A stretch of DNA of 64,000 nucleotides from Streptomyces sp. NBC_00554 (lineage in GTDB: Bacteria; Actinomycetota; Actinomycetes; Streptomycetales; Streptomycetaceae): NCBI RefSeq assembly GCF_041431135.1, contig NZ_CP107799.1, forward strand, positions 8,432,001 through 8,496,000, read 5' to 3'. Within the stretch, counting starts at the first letter, position 1. Each line of letters starts with the position of its first letter. This document shows positions 12,477-23,199 of the stretch, piece after piece. The notes under the pieces were generated by a model, which was not told where the DNA came from, made no database searches, and saw only the letters and a program-made list of their open reading frames with translations. The position numbers were made by a program, and so were the translations under genes.

Positions 12477-13679
12477 GTGGACAAGCCCAAGGTCGTACTG
12501 GGGGTCAGTGGCGGCATCGCCGCGTACAAGGCCTGTGAGCTGCTGCGTCGGCTGACCGAGTCCGGTCATGACGTACGCGTCGTACCGACCGAGTCGGCCC
12601 TGCACTTCGTCGGCGCCGCCACCTGGTCCGCGCTCTCCGGCCACCCCGTCTCCACCGAGGTCTGGTCGGACGTCCACGAGGTGCCCCACGTCCGCATCGG
12701 GCAGCACGCCGACCTCGTCGTCGTGGCCCCGGCGACGGCCGACATGCTCGCCAAGGCGGCCCACGGCATCGCCGACGACCTCCTCACGAACACCCTGCTC
12801 ACCGCCCGCTGTCCGGTCGTCTTCGCGCCCGCCATGCACACCGAGATGTGGGAGCACCCGGCCACGCAGGAGAACGTGGCGACGCTGCGCCGCAGGGGTG
12901 CCGTCGTCATCGAGCCCGCCGTCGGGCGGCTGACCGGCGTCGACACCGGCAAGGGGCGGCTGCCCGAGCCCTCGGAGATCTACGAGGTGTGCCGCCGGGT
13001 GCTCGCGCGTGGCGTGGCCGAGCCGGATCTCGCCGGCCGTCATGTCGTCGTCAGCGCGGGCGGCACGCGCGAGCCGCTCGACCCCGTCCGCTTCCTCGGC
13101 AACCGCTCCTCCGGCAAGCAGGGGTACGCCCTTGCCCGTACGGCGGCCGCGCGGGGCGCCCGGGTCACGCTGATCGCCGCCAACACCGGACTGCCGGACC
13201 CGGCCGGTGTGGACGTCGTACAGGTCGGAACCGCACTTCAGCTGCGCGAGGCGGTACTGAAGGCGGCCCCGGACGCCGACGCGGTCGTCATGGCGGCGGC
13301 CGTGGCGGACTTCCGCCCGGCGGCGTACGCCTCAGGAAAGATCAAGAAGAAGGACGGCCAGGAGCCGGAGCCGATCGTGCTCGTCCGGAACCCGGACATC
13401 CTCGCCGAGATCTCGGCGGAGCGGTCCCGTCCCGGCCAGGTGGTGGTCGGTTTCGCCGCCGAGACGGACGACGTACTGGCCAACGGACGTACGAAACTCG
13501 AGCGCAAGGGCTGCGACCTCCTCGTGGTGAACGAGGTGGGGGAGCGCAAGACCTTCGGCGCCGAGGAGAACGAGGCCGTGGTGCTCGGGGCCGACGGCAG
13601 CGAGACCCCGGTGCCCTACGGGCCGAAGGAGGCGCTGGCGGACACCGTGTGGGATCTGGTGGTGCCCCGTCTCCGGTGA
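12477..13679 (+). CDS. coaBC: Phosphopantothenoylcysteine decarboxylase / synthetase
   Basis: 400 residues. The N-terminal FMN flavoprotein domain (CoaC, about 1-180; VSGGIAAYKACELLR, PATADMLAKAAHGIADDLL, PAMHTEMWEHP) is fused to CoaB (about 190-400; LGNRSSGKQGYALA and the lysine-rich KIKKKDG). It makes 4'-phosphopantetheine from phosphopantothenate, cysteine and CTP for coenzyme A. The motif reads PAMH, where enteric enzymes have PAMN. The GTG at 12477 is preceded by GGGGAGG. Confidence 0.95.
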   Translation: MDKPKVVLGVSGGIAAYKACELLRRLTESGHDVRVVPTESALHFVGAATWSALSGHPVSTEVWSDVHEVPHVRIGQHADLVVVAPATADMLAKAAHGIADDLLTNTLLTARCPVVFAPAMHTEMWEHPATQENVATLRRRGAVVIEPAVGRLTGVDTGKGRLPEPSEIYEVCRRVLARGVAEPDLAGRHVVVSAGGTREPLDPVRFLGNRSSGKQGYALARTAAARGARVTLIAANTGLPDPAGVDVVQVGTALQLREAVLKAAPDADAVVMAAAVADFRPAAYASGKIKKKDGQEPEPIVLVRNPDILAEISAERSRPGQVVVGFAAETDDVLANGRTKLERKGCDLLVVNEVGERKTFGAEENEAVVLGADGSETPVPYGPKEALADTVWDLVVPRLR

Positions 13680-13969
13680 AAGTCGTATCCGCTGAAAGTC
13701 TCAGTCACGTGAAATCTCAGCCAATGGGGAACGTCCCAATTGCCTCAACAGGCCCCTCATGACGCGCAAAAACGGGCGTGGCGACCCTGGCGGAGACCGA
13801 GCGTCATAGCGGAGAATGCCCGTGCCGCAGGTCACAGCGCTTCCGAGAAGCGAGACAGGTGGGCCTGTAGGCGAGTGCGACCGATAAACTGTTCTCGGAC
13901 GATGCCGGGCGCAGCCCCCGACCGTCCGCCAATGATCAGCCAGCAGCCGCTGCAACCTCAGGGAGCGTT

Positions 13970-15178
<1,209 letters not shown>

Positions 15179-15192
15179 AGCTGGTTGTACGG

Positions 15193-15227
15193 CGAGGCCC
15201 GGTGCCCTTTGGGGGTGCCGGGCCTCG
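15193..15227 (+). terminator. Terminator after metK
   Basis: Bases 15193-15202 and 15218-15227 are a perfect 10-bp stem that extends inward by two G-T and three G-C pairs to a 5-base loop. A GTGTTTC tail follows. It starts 15 bases after the metK stop. Confidence 0.8.
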
Positions 15228-15288
15228 GTGTTTCACCGCCGGTCCCGGGCGCCCGGCGCTGTCAGTGGGGTCTGGTAGGAATGTTGGT

Positions 15289-17436
15289 GTGAGCAGCGCG
15301 AATGGGGACGGCGAGGGTGGTGCGGAGGGTGCGCCGCCCGAGCAGCTTGCGCTGATTCGGGAGAGTGTGCGGAAGGCCGCGGCGCCCAAGGCGAAGCCAC
15401 GGACATGGCGGGGGGCCGCGCTGGCGAAGGAGTTGCCGGTCGCGCGGGTGCTGGTCGACAAGGGTGTGCTGCATCTCGACCGGTACTTCGACTACGCCGT
15501 GCCCGAGGAGCTCGATGCGCAGGCGCAGCCCGGTGTGCGGGTGCGGGTGAGGTTCGGGGCCGGGCGGCATCGGGTGCGTGAGGGGCGCCGTGAGGGCGGG
15601 GGGCTGATCGACGGGTTTCTCATCGAGCGGCTTCCCGAGTCGGACTACTCCGGGCCGTTGGCCGCGCTGGCTCAAGTCGTCTCGCCCGAGCCGGTGTTGA
15701 GTGAGGAGTTGCTGGGGCTCACGCGCGCTGTCGCCGACCGGTACGCGGGCAGCCTCGCCGATGTGCTGCAGTTGGCCGTTCCGCCGCGCAATGCCCGGGC
15801 GGAGGGCAAGGATTCGCCCGCGCCGCTTCCGGTTCCTGCGGTGCCTGAGGTGGGGTCCTGGGCGCGGTACGGGCGGGGGGCGGCCTTTCTGGAGTCGCTC
15901 GCGGCGGGTGGGGCGCCGAGAGCTGTGTGGAACGCCTTGCCGGGGCCGGGCTGGGCCGAGGAGTTGGCGCGGGCGGTGGCGGCGACGCTCGCCTCCGGGC
16001 GGGGTGCGCTCGTGGTCGTACCCGACGGGCGGGCCGTCTCACGCGTGGACGCCGCGCTGACCTCGCTGCTGGGGGCGGGGCGGCATGCCGTGCTCACCGC
16101 GGAGGCCGGGCCGGAGAAGCGGTATCGGGAGTGGCTTGCCGTGCGGCGTGGGTCCGTACGGGCCGTCGTGGGGACCAGGGCCGCCATGTTCGCACCCGTG
16201 CGGGATCTGGGGCTCGTCGTCATCTGGGACGACGGGGACGGCAGCCACAGTGAGCCGCACGCGCCTCAGCCGCATGCGCGGGAGGTGCTCCTGCTGCGGG
16301 CCGCGCATGACAAGTGCGCCTTCCTGCTGGGGAGTTGGGGTTGCACGGTGGAGGCGGCGCAGCTCGTCGAGAGTGGTTGGGCGTTGCCGTTGGTCGCGGA
16401 GCGGGAGCAGGTGCGGGGGGTCGCGCCCTTGGTGCGGACCGTGGGGGACGGGGACCTCGCGCGGGACGAGGCTGCCCGGGCCGCGCGGTTGCCGACGCTT
16501 GCCTGGCAGGTGGTGAGGGAGGGGTTGCGGCACGGTCCTGTGCTGGTGCAGGTGCCTCGGCGGGGGTACGTGCCGCGGATGGCCTGTGCGCAGTGCCGGG
16601 CGGCCGCGCGGTGTCGGCACTGTGCGGGGCCGTTGGAGGCGCAGGACGCGGGGGCGCTGCGGTGTACGTGGTGCGGGCGGGACGAGGCCGCCTGGCACTG
16701 CCCCGAGTGCGGTGGGTTCCGGCTGCGGGCACAGATCGTGGGGGCCCGGCGGACCGCGGAGGAGCTGGGGCGGGCGTTTCCCGCCGTGCCCGTGCGGACG
16801 TCGGGGCGGGAGCAGGTGCTCGACACGGTGCCGGGGGCGCCCGCGCTCGTCGTGAGCACGCCGGGGGCCGAGCCCGTCGCCGACGGCGGGTACGCGGCCG
16901 CGCTGCTGCTCGACGGCTGGGCCATGCTCGGCCGGCCCGATCTGCGGGCCGGTGAGGAGGCGCTGCGGCGCTGGATCGGCGCGGCCTCGCTGGTGCGTCC
17001 GCAGGGTGCCGGAGGGACCGTGGTCGTCGTCGCCGAGCCGACGTTGCGGCCCGTGCAGGCGCTCGTACGGTGGGATCCCGTCGGGCATGCCGTACGCGAA
17101 CTCACCGAGCGCGCCGAGCTCGGGTTTCCGCCGGTGTCGCGGATGGCGGCCGTGTCCGGTACGCCGGAGGCGCTGGCGGGGTTCCTCGCCGCGGCCGAAC
17201 TGCCCCGTGATGCCGAGGTGTTGGGGCCCGTGCCGATGCATGTCACGGAGGCCGGGCGTCCTCGACGGACCGGAGGGCCGCCTCCCGGTGAGCACTGGGA
17301 GCGGGCCCTCGTCCGGGTGCCTCCCGGGAGCGGGGCAGCCCTTGCGGCGGCGTTGAAGGCCGCGCAGGCGGCGCGGATGGCTCGTGGGGGCAGCGAGCCC
17401 GTACGGATTCGGATCGATCCGCCGGACATCGGGTGA
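15289..17436 (+). CDS. priA: PriA-family primosomal protein with degenerate helicase motifs
   Basis: 715 residues. The N-terminal DNA-binding region includes LDRYFDYAVPEEL. The zinc-binding part keeps paired cysteines (CAQCRAAARCRHC, then CTWC and CPEC). The Walker A loop expected near residue 215 reads ALPGPGWAEEL with no GK[ST], and the DEEH box reads WDDGDGSHSEP. ATP hydrolysis is therefore unlikely, as noted for actinobacterial PriA proteins. It may still bind forks or recruit restart factors. The GTG at 15289 is the likely start; the open frame further upstream covers the metK terminator. Confidence 0.88.
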   Translation: MSSANGDGEGGAEGAPPEQLALIRESVRKAAAPKAKPRTWRGAALAKELPVARVLVDKGVLHLDRYFDYAVPEELDAQAQPGVRVRVRFGAGRHRVREGRREGGGLIDGFLIERLPESDYSGPLAALAQVVSPEPVLSEELLGLTRAVADRYAGSLADVLQLAVPPRNARAEGKDSPAPLPVPAVPEVGSWARYGRGAAFLESLAAGGAPRAVWNALPGPGWAEELARAVAATLASGRGALVVVPDGRAVSRVDAALTSLLGAGRHAVLTAEAGPEKRYREWLAVRRGSVRAVVGTRAAMFAPVRDLGLVVIWDDGDGSHSEPHAPQPHAREVLLLRAAHDKCAFLLGSWGCTVEAAQLVESGWALPLVAEREQVRGVAPLVRTVGDGDLARDEAARAARLPTLAWQVVREGLRHGPVLVQVPRRGYVPRMACAQCRAAARCRHCAGPLEAQDAGALRCTWCGRDEAAWHCPECGGFRLRAQIVGARRTAEELGRAFPAVPVRTSGREQVLDTVPGAPALVVSTPGAEPVADGGYAAALLLDGWAMLGRPDLRAGEEALRRWIGAASLVRPQGAGGTVVVVAEPTLRPVQALVRWDPVGHAVRELTERAELGFPPVSRMAAVSGTPEALAGFLAAAELPRDAEVLGPVPMHVTEAGRPRRTGGPPPGEHWERALVRVPPGSGAALAAALKAAQAARMARGGSEPVRIRIDPPDIG

Positions 17437-17461
17437 GACGTGCTGGGGCGTGAGCATGGAG

Positions 17462-17494
17462 CTGCCTCCCGGGACTGGCGGCGCCGGGAGGCAG
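17462..17494. terminator. Bidirectional terminator between convergent genes
   Basis: Bases 17462-17472 and 17484-17494 form a perfect 11-bp stem with an 11-base loop. It lies between the stops of priA and the minus-strand HTH gene and can serve both. Confidence 0.75.
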
Positions 17495-17506
17495 AGGTGG
17501 GTCAGG

Positions 17507-18055
17507 TCAGCCGTTGCGCGGCCCCGGGAATGCGGTGGGCCTCACCTCGTCGCGGAGGGTGGGGCTGCCCGCCGTCGGCTGGGTGGGCATGGAGCGTGCG
17601 GCGGGGACCGTCGGTACCGGCACCGTGGGGATGCCGGTGTTGACGGCGACGGTCTGGCTGCCCACCGGCTCCGTGGCGCGCTCCGCCTCCGCGGCGGCCT
17701 GGGCGGTGGCGCGGCGGGCGCCGTAACGACGGTGCACCGCCTGCTTGGTGACCCCGAGGGCGGAGCCCACCGCGTCCCACGAGAAACCCAGTGAGCGGTC
17801 GAAGTCCACGGCGGCCGTGACCAGGGTCTCGACGCTGTCCCGCAGCTCCTGGGCGAGGCGGACGGTCGGGGCGGGGGCGCGTCCGTAGACGACGAAGCCC
17901 GCGGAGGGGCCCGAGCGGCGCGGGCGGTAGACGTTGCCCAGCTGGGCGGTGAGCGTGCGCAGTGCGTCCACCTGCCGGCGGACCCGCTCGATGTCCCGCA
18001 CCAGCAAGTGCAGGCTGGCCCGAGCCTGGGCGTCGTGGGTTGCGTGGTCGGCCAT
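17507..18055 (-). CDS. Small HTH-domain protein of unknown function
   Basis: 182 residues. The N-terminal half is helical and charged (ARASLHLLVRDIERVRRQVD). A helix-turn-helix-like segment (FSWDAVGSALGVTKQAVHRRYG) lies near residues 95-116, and the tail is rich in Pro, Thr and Val. The protein at 27676 has the same kind of motif. The start MADH at 18055 is chosen because the upstream open frame runs through fmt in reverse. Two stacked dyads lie within 80 bases upstream, so it may regulate itself. The function is not known. Confidence 0.8.
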   Translation of the reverse strand: MADHATHDAQARASLHLLVRDIERVRRQVDALRTLTAQLGNVYRPRRSGPSAGFVVYGRAPAPTVRLAQELRDSVETLVTAAVDFDRSLGFSWDAVGSALGVTKQAVHRRYGARRATAQAAAEAERATEPVGSQTVAVNTGIPTVPVPTVPAARSMPTQPTAGSPTLRDEVRPTAFPGPRNG

Positions 18056-18370
18056 GAACAAGCCTCTCGAACCGGCGTTGAAAAGGATCGGGCCGCGATT
18101 GCGGCCCGTTGTGGTCAACTCTTTCTTGACCAACGCGTTTAAGGGTGAGTGGTCACGCTGCGGGGGCGTAAGGGCATATGCACGGGGCGCGTCGTGGGGC
18201 GTACGCCCCCGGTGGAGTGTTGACGCGAGGCGGGGGTTTTTGCGTCGTGGGGCGCCCCCGCGCCCCCAACCCCCCGCCCCGCATAGACTGGTGCGCTGCC
18301 CCGCACCCCGCCGCTCCCGGCGTGCGCGCGGGGTCTGAAGCGCTCCCGTCCGAGAGGTCAACCGCCACCC
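18056..18370. other. Divergent spacer between the HTH gene and fmt
   Basis: No gene is seen in these 315 bases. On the HTH-gene side are a perfect 8-bp stem (18089-18096 with 18101-18108, loop GATT) and a perfect 7-bp dyad (TGGTCAA 18112-18118, TTGACCA 18126-18132, spacer 7). The rest is very GC-rich, with runs of C and G. A fmt promoter could lie around 18219-18290, but no convincing -10/-35 pair was seen. Confidence 0.6.
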
Positions 18371-19303
18371 ATGAAGCTCGTCTTCGCAGGTACCCCCGAG
18401 GTCGCCGTTCCCGCTCTGGACGCCCTGATCGCCTCCGGGCGACACGAGGTGGCCGCGGTCGTCACGCGGCCCGACGCGCCAGCCGGGCGGGGGCGACACC
18501 TCGTCGCGAGCCCGGTCGCGCAGCGGGCGGAGGAGGCCGGGATCGAGGTGCTGAAGCCGGTGAAGCCGCGGGACGAGGAGTTCCTGGCGCGGCTGCGGGA
18601 GATCGCGCCCGACTGCTGTCCTGTGGTCGCGTACGGCGCGCTGCTGCCCCGGGTCGCGCTGGACATCCCCGCCCACGGGTGGGTCAACCTGCACTTCTCG
18701 CTGCTGCCCGCCTGGCGCGGAGCGGCGCCCGTGCAGCACTCGATCATGGCGGGGGACGAGATCACGGGCGCCTCCACCTTCCTCATCGAGGAGGGGCTCG
18801 ACTCCGGACCCGTCTACGGGACCGTCACCGAGGAGATCCGCCCCACCGACACCAGTGGGGACCTGCTCACCCGGCTCGCCTTCGCCGGTTCCGGGCTGCT
18901 CTCCGCGACCATGGACGGGATCGAGGACGGCAGCCTGAAGGCCGTGCCGCAGCCCGCCGACGGTGTCACCCTGGCCCCGAAGATCACCGTCGAGGACGCC
19001 CACGTCGACTGGTCCGCCCCGGCGCTGCGCGTCGACCGGGTGGTGCGCGGGTGCACCCCGGCGCCCGGTTCCTGGACCGTCTTCAGGGGCGAGCGGCTCA
19101 AGCTCATCCACGTCGCCCCGGCGACCGACCGCACCGACCTCACCCCGGGCGAGCTGGGCGTGGGCAAGAACAACGTGCACGTGGGGACCGGTTCGCACGC
19201 CGTCGAGCTGCTGTGGGTCCAGGCCCAGGGCAAGAAGCCGATGCGCGCCGCGGACTGGGCGCGCGGCGTGCGCATCACCTCCGGGGAGCGGCTCGGGGCC
19301 TGA
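18371..19303 (+). CDS. fmt: Methionyl-tRNA formyltransferase
   Basis: 310 residues. The formyltransferase core has the VFAGTPEVAVPALDAL start and the catalytic LHFSLLPAWRGAAPVQ block (Asn-His-Asp type). A C-terminal OB-like tRNA-binding domain begins near residue 205. It formylates initiator Met-tRNA using 10-formyl-THF. rsmB follows after 158 bases that hold a short tandem repeat. Confidence 0.97.
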   Translation: MKLVFAGTPEVAVPALDALIASGRHEVAAVVTRPDAPAGRGRHLVASPVAQRAEEAGIEVLKPVKPRDEEFLARLREIAPDCCPVVAYGALLPRVALDIPAHGWVNLHFSLLPAWRGAAPVQHSIMAGDEITGASTFLIEEGLDSGPVYGTVTEEIRPTDTSGDLLTRLAFAGSGLLSATMDGIEDGSLKAVPQPADGVTLAPKITVEDAHVDWSAPALRVDRVVRGCTPAPGSWTVFRGERLKLIHVAPATDRTDLTPGELGVGKNNVHVGTGSHAVELLWVQAQGKKPMRAADWARGVRITSGERLGA

Positions 19304-19314
19304 CCCGGCTCGGG

Positions 19315-19368
19315 CCGCACCATTGAGTCTGGCCCCACCATTGAGGCGGACCGCACCATCGAGTCGGG
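19315..19368. repeat. Three tandem 18-bp repeats
   Basis: Units at 19315-19332, 19333-19350 and 19351-19368 share the pattern CCNCACCAT(T/C)GAG(T/G)C(T/G)G. The array sits between the fmt stop and the rsmB start. Three units of exactly 18 bp look like slippage or a protein-binding array; no known motif was recognised. Confidence 0.8.
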
Positions 19369-19461
19369 CTGGACACGGCCCGCGCCACTGTCGAGCCCGA
19401 GGTCGGCCCCGCGGCGTACGCTGATAGACGCACCTTTTCCCGGATCCGGAGCACCTTTTTC

Positions 19462-20886
19462 GTGAGTGAGCAGTCCCGTCGGCCGAGCAAGCCCGGCAAG
19501 CCCTACCGCCGCCCCCAGAAGGACCCCGTCCGCATGCTCGCCTTCGAGGCGCTGCGGGCCGTGGACGAGCGGGACGCGTACGCGAACCTCGTGCTGCCCC
19601 CGCTGCTGCGGAAGGCGCGCGAGAAGGGCGACTTCGACGGACGGGACGCGGCCCTTGCGACCGAGCTGGTGTACGGGACGCTGCGCAGGCAGGGGACGTA
19701 CGACGCGGTCATCGCCGCGTGTGTCGACCGGCCGCTGCGCGAGGTCGACCCGCCGGTGCTCGATGTGCTGAGCCTGGGTGTCCATCAGCTGCTCGGCACC
19801 CGCATCCCGACGCACGCCGCGGTCTCCGCATCCGTCGAACTCGCCCGTGTGGTGCTCGGCGACGGGCGGGCCAAGTTCGTCAACGCCGTACTGCGGAAGG
19901 TCTCGCAGCACGATCTCGAGGCATGGATCGAGAAGGTCGCGCCCCCGTACGACGACGACCCCGAGGAGAATCTCGCCGTCGTGCACTCGCACCCGCGCTG
20001 GGTCGTCTCGGCGCTCTGGGACGCGCTGGGCGGCGGCCGCGCAGGGATCGAGGATCTGCTCGAAGCCGACAACGAGCGGCCCGAGGTGACCCTCGTAGCC
20101 CGGCCCGGCCGGTCCACCGCCGGTGAACTCCTCGACGTGCTCGGCGAGGAGTCCGCGCTGCCGGGCCGCTGGTCGCCGTACGCCGTGCGGCTCAGCGAGG
20201 GCGGCGAACCGGGTGCCATCGACGCCGTACGGGAAGGCCGTGCCGGCGTTCAGGACGAGGGCAGCCAGCTTGTCGCGATCGCTCTGGCGAACGCGCCGCT
20301 CGACGGGCCCGACAAGGCATGGCTGGACGGGTGCGCCGGTCCCGGTGGCAAGGCCGCCATGCTGGCCGGGCTCGCCGCCGAGCGCGGTGCTCTGCTGCTC
20401 GCCTCCGAGAAGCTGCCGCACCGGGCCGGTCTTGTGGCGAAGGCGCTCGCCGGGAACCCCGGGCCGTACCAGGTCATCGCCGCCGACGGGACCCGTCCGC
20501 CGTGGCGGTCCGGCACCTTCGACCGTGTGCTCATGGACGTGCCCTGCACCGGGCTCGGCGCCCTGCGCCGCCGTCCCGAGGCCCGCTGGCGGCGCCGTCC
20601 CCAGGACCTGGAGGGCTTCGCGCCGCTCCAGCGCGGGCTGCTGCGCACGGCGCTCGACTCCGTGCGCGTCGGCGGCGTCGTCGGCTACGCGACCTGCTCT
20701 CCGCACCTCGCCGAGACCCGCGCCGTGGTCGACGACGTGGTCAAGCAGCACGCCGCCGAGCTCATCGACGCCCGCCCCCTCCTGCCCGGCGTACCGGCCC
20801 TGGGCGACGGCCCCGACGTACAGCTGTGGCCGCATCTGCACGGGACGGACGCCATGTATCTGGCGCTCATCCGCAGGACCGGATGA
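19462..20886 (+). CDS. rsmB: 16S rRNA (cytosine-967-C5)-methyltransferase
   Basis: 474 residues. The N-terminal NusB-like RNA-binding domain (about 20-165; FEALRAVDERDAYANLVL) is followed by a Rossmann methyltransferase domain. The catalytic cysteine lies in MDVPCTGLG and the second in YATCSPH. SAM is bound at the GCAGPGGKAAMLAG loop. The start is GTG at 19462. It ends seven bases from the convergent MMPL gene. Confidence 0.95.
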   Translation: MSEQSRRPSKPGKPYRRPQKDPVRMLAFEALRAVDERDAYANLVLPPLLRKAREKGDFDGRDAALATELVYGTLRRQGTYDAVIAACVDRPLREVDPPVLDVLSLGVHQLLGTRIPTHAAVSASVELARVVLGDGRAKFVNAVLRKVSQHDLEAWIEKVAPPYDDDPEENLAVVHSHPRWVVSALWDALGGGRAGIEDLLEADNERPEVTLVARPGRSTAGELLDVLGEESALPGRWSPYAVRLSEGGEPGAIDAVREGRAGVQDEGSQLVAIALANAPLDGPDKAWLDGCAGPGGKAAMLAGLAAERGALLLASEKLPHRAGLVAKALAGNPGPYQVIAADGTRPPWRSGTFDRVLMDVPCTGLGALRRRPEARWRRRPQDLEGFAPLQRGLLRTALDSVRVGGVVGYATCSPHLAETRAVVDDVVKQHAAELIDARPLLPGVPALGDGPDVQLWPHLHGTDAMYLALIRRTG

Positions 20887-20893
20887 CCTCGGG

Positions 20894-23065
20894 CTAGTCC
20901 GGCCGCGAGGCCGGTTCCGGAGCCTGTGACGGAGCCACTGCGGGCGGCGGCTCTCCGCCGTCCTCGTGTGCCAGTCGGTGCGGCCACCAGATCTTCGGTC
21001 CCACATCCAGGAACAGGGCTGTGACCAGCACCGAACGCACGATGAACGTGTCGAGCAGGACGCCGAGCGCCACCGTGAAGCCGAGCTCCGCGAAGGCCAC
21101 CATCGGCAGTGTGGCCAGCGCGGCGAAGGTGCCCGCGAGGACCAGGCCGGCCGAGGTGATGACCGCGCCGGTCGCGGTCAGGCCTGTCACCACGCCCTTG
21201 CGGGTGCCCTGGTGGCCCGCCTCCTCGCGGATGCGCGTGGTCAGGAAGATGTTGTAGTCGATGCCCAGGGCGACCAGGAAGACGAAGACGAAGAGTGGGA
21301 AGTCCGTCGACTCGCCCGCGTAGTCGAAGGCGTACCTGAACGCCAGGGCGCTGATGCCGAGCGCTGCCGCGAAGGACAGCACCACCGTCCCGATGAGTAT
21401 CAGCGGCGCGATCAGGGCGCGCAGCAGCCCGCCCAGGATCAGCAGGACCACGACCAGCACCAGCGGGATGATCAGGATGTTGTCGTGGGTCGTCGCCTTG
21501 TCCATGTCGAGCAGGGACGCGGTGCCGCCGCCCACCTGGGCGTCGGCGTCGGGGACCGCGTGGACGGCGTCCCGGACCCGCTCCACCGTCTGTTTCGCGG
21601 CCTCGCTGTCCGCGGGGGCCGTCATGGTCGCCTCGAACAGGACCTTGCCCTCGAACTCGGGTTTCGTCCCGGGTGGCAGGCCGAGCGAGTCCGGTACGAC
21701 ACCGGAGGTGGCCGCGACCGCCTGGCCGACCTCCTCGGCCTGGGCACGGTTGCTGACGATGACGAGCGGATCGCCGCTGCCCGCGGGGAAGTAGCGCGCG
21801 GACACCTCCTGGCCGACGATCGAGTCGGGTTTGCCGGTGAAGGCGTCGGCGTTGCTGATGCCCTCGGCGCGCAGCTGGATCAGGCCCAGCGAGAGCAGCG
21901 CGAGCGCCGCCGCCGTGACGCCCCAGATCATCCGCGGGCGGCGGGCGATACGGCCGCCCATGCGTGCCCAGAGGCCGCGCTCGGTCGGGTCGGCGGAACC
22001 GAAGTGCGGGATCACCGGCCAGAAGATCCAGCGGCCGAAGATCACCAGGAGGGCCGGGAACAGCGTGATCATCGCGGCCAGCGCGACCGCGACGCCGATG
22101 GCCGCGACCGGGCCGAGGCCGCGCGTCGAGTTCATCTCGGCGGCCAGCAGCACCAGCATGCTCAGGACGACGGTGGCGCCGGAGGCCAGTACCGCCGGGC
22201 CCGCGCGGTGCAGGGCCAGCGCCATGGCCTCGTGGCGGTCCTCGTGGCGGCGCAGTTCCTCCCGGTAGCGGGCGACCAGGAGCAGGGCATAGTCGGTCCC
22301 CGCGCCGAAGACGAGCACTGTGAGGATGCCCGCGCTCTGGCCGTTGACCGTCAGGCCCGCGTGCTCGGCGAGGAAGTAGATCAGCGCCTGCGCGGTGAGC
22401 AGCGCGGCGATCACACCGATCAGGGGGACGATGATCAGGGTGGGGCTGCGATAGGTGACCAGCAGCATGATGATGACGACGCCCAGCGCCGAGAGCAGCA
22501 GTGTGGAGTCGATGCCCTCGAAGGCCTTGGAGAAGTCCGCGGACGTACCGCCCGGGCCCGTGATGTGCACGGCGAGCCCCTCGCCGCCCTTGCCGGTCAC
22601 CTCACGGATCGAGTCGACGGCGGGCGAGATCTCCTCCCAGCCCTTCTCGTCCATCGTGATGGGGACGAGGATCTGGGCGGCGCGCGGGTCGGTGGCCCGG
22701 TCGTAGACCGGTCCCCGGGTCTCCGAACCGCGGATGCCGTGCGCGGTCAGCTGCTTGATCTGGGCCGCATCCTCGGTGATCTGACTACGGTCCTGTGCCG
22801 TGAGGCCCCCGTCGCGGGCGTACACGACGACCGCGGGGATCTGTTCCGGCCTGAAGTCCTCGGAGATCTGGAGAACTTGGGTGGATTCGGCGGAGCCGGG
22901 CAGCCAGGAGGCCGCGTCGTTGTCCTGGGCGTCGGTGAGTTTCTGGGCGAACGGTGCCGTGAGAACCAGCAGCACGAGCCACAGTCCCACCACCGCCCAC
23001 TTGCTGCGCTTACCGCAGACAAGCCAGGCGATACCGCGCCGTTGCTTCCCCTGTGGGTCCGTCAT
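20894..23065 (-). CDS. MMPL-family RND transporter
   Basis: 723 residues with the MMPL layout: a first membrane helix (WAVVGLWLVLLVLTAPFA), a large extracellular loop, a membrane block with DYALLLVARYREELR, a second loop, and a second block with GIDYNIFLTTRIREE. These proteins export lipids, siderophores or drugs using the proton gradient. The substrate cannot be told here; no lipid-synthesis or siderophore gene lies beside it. The start MTDPQG at 23065 is chosen because the upstream 40 codons look non-coding. A CCGGCC-GCGA-GGCCGG hairpin falls in its last codons (20899-20914). Confidence 0.9.
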   Translation of the reverse strand: MTDPQGKQRRGIAWLVCGKRSKWAVVGLWLVLLVLTAPFAQKLTDAQDNDAASWLPGSAESTQVLQISEDFRPEQIPAVVVYARDGGLTAQDRSQITEDAAQIKQLTAHGIRGSETRGPVYDRATDPRAAQILVPITMDEKGWEEISPAVDSIREVTGKGGEGLAVHITGPGGTSADFSKAFEGIDSTLLLSALGVVIIMLLVTYRSPTLIIVPLIGVIAALLTAQALIYFLAEHAGLTVNGQSAGILTVLVFGAGTDYALLLVARYREELRRHEDRHEAMALALHRAGPAVLASGATVVLSMLVLLAAEMNSTRGLGPVAAIGVAVALAAMITLFPALLVIFGRWIFWPVIPHFGSADPTERGLWARMGGRIARRPRMIWGVTAAALALLSLGLIQLRAEGISNADAFTGKPDSIVGQEVSARYFPAGSGDPLVIVSNRAQAEEVGQAVAATSGVVPDSLGLPPGTKPEFEGKVLFEATMTAPADSEAAKQTVERVRDAVHAVPDADAQVGGGTASLLDMDKATTHDNILIIPLVLVVVLLILGGLLRALIAPLILIGTVVLSFAAALGISALAFRYAFDYAGESTDFPLFVFVFLVALGIDYNIFLTTRIREEAGHQGTRKGVVTGLTATGAVITSAGLVLAGTFAALATLPMVAFAELGFTVALGVLLDTFIVRSVLVTALFLDVGPKIWWPHRLAHEDGGEPPPAVAPSQAPEPASRPD

Positions 23066-23199
23066 GGCCACCCCCGTAGCCGTTCTTGGAGCCGGTGGGC
23101 CGCCCAGCATGGCATGTTGCGCCGTGGCACAACATCCGCAGAACGGCCTAGGTCTGGACCGAGGATCGCAACCGGCCTGGGGCATGGCAGTCTTGGGGC

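Noticed and set aside
13680..13969. SAM riboswitch upstream of metK
   Set aside because: No P1-P4-like arrangement or conserved core was found by eye in the spacer.
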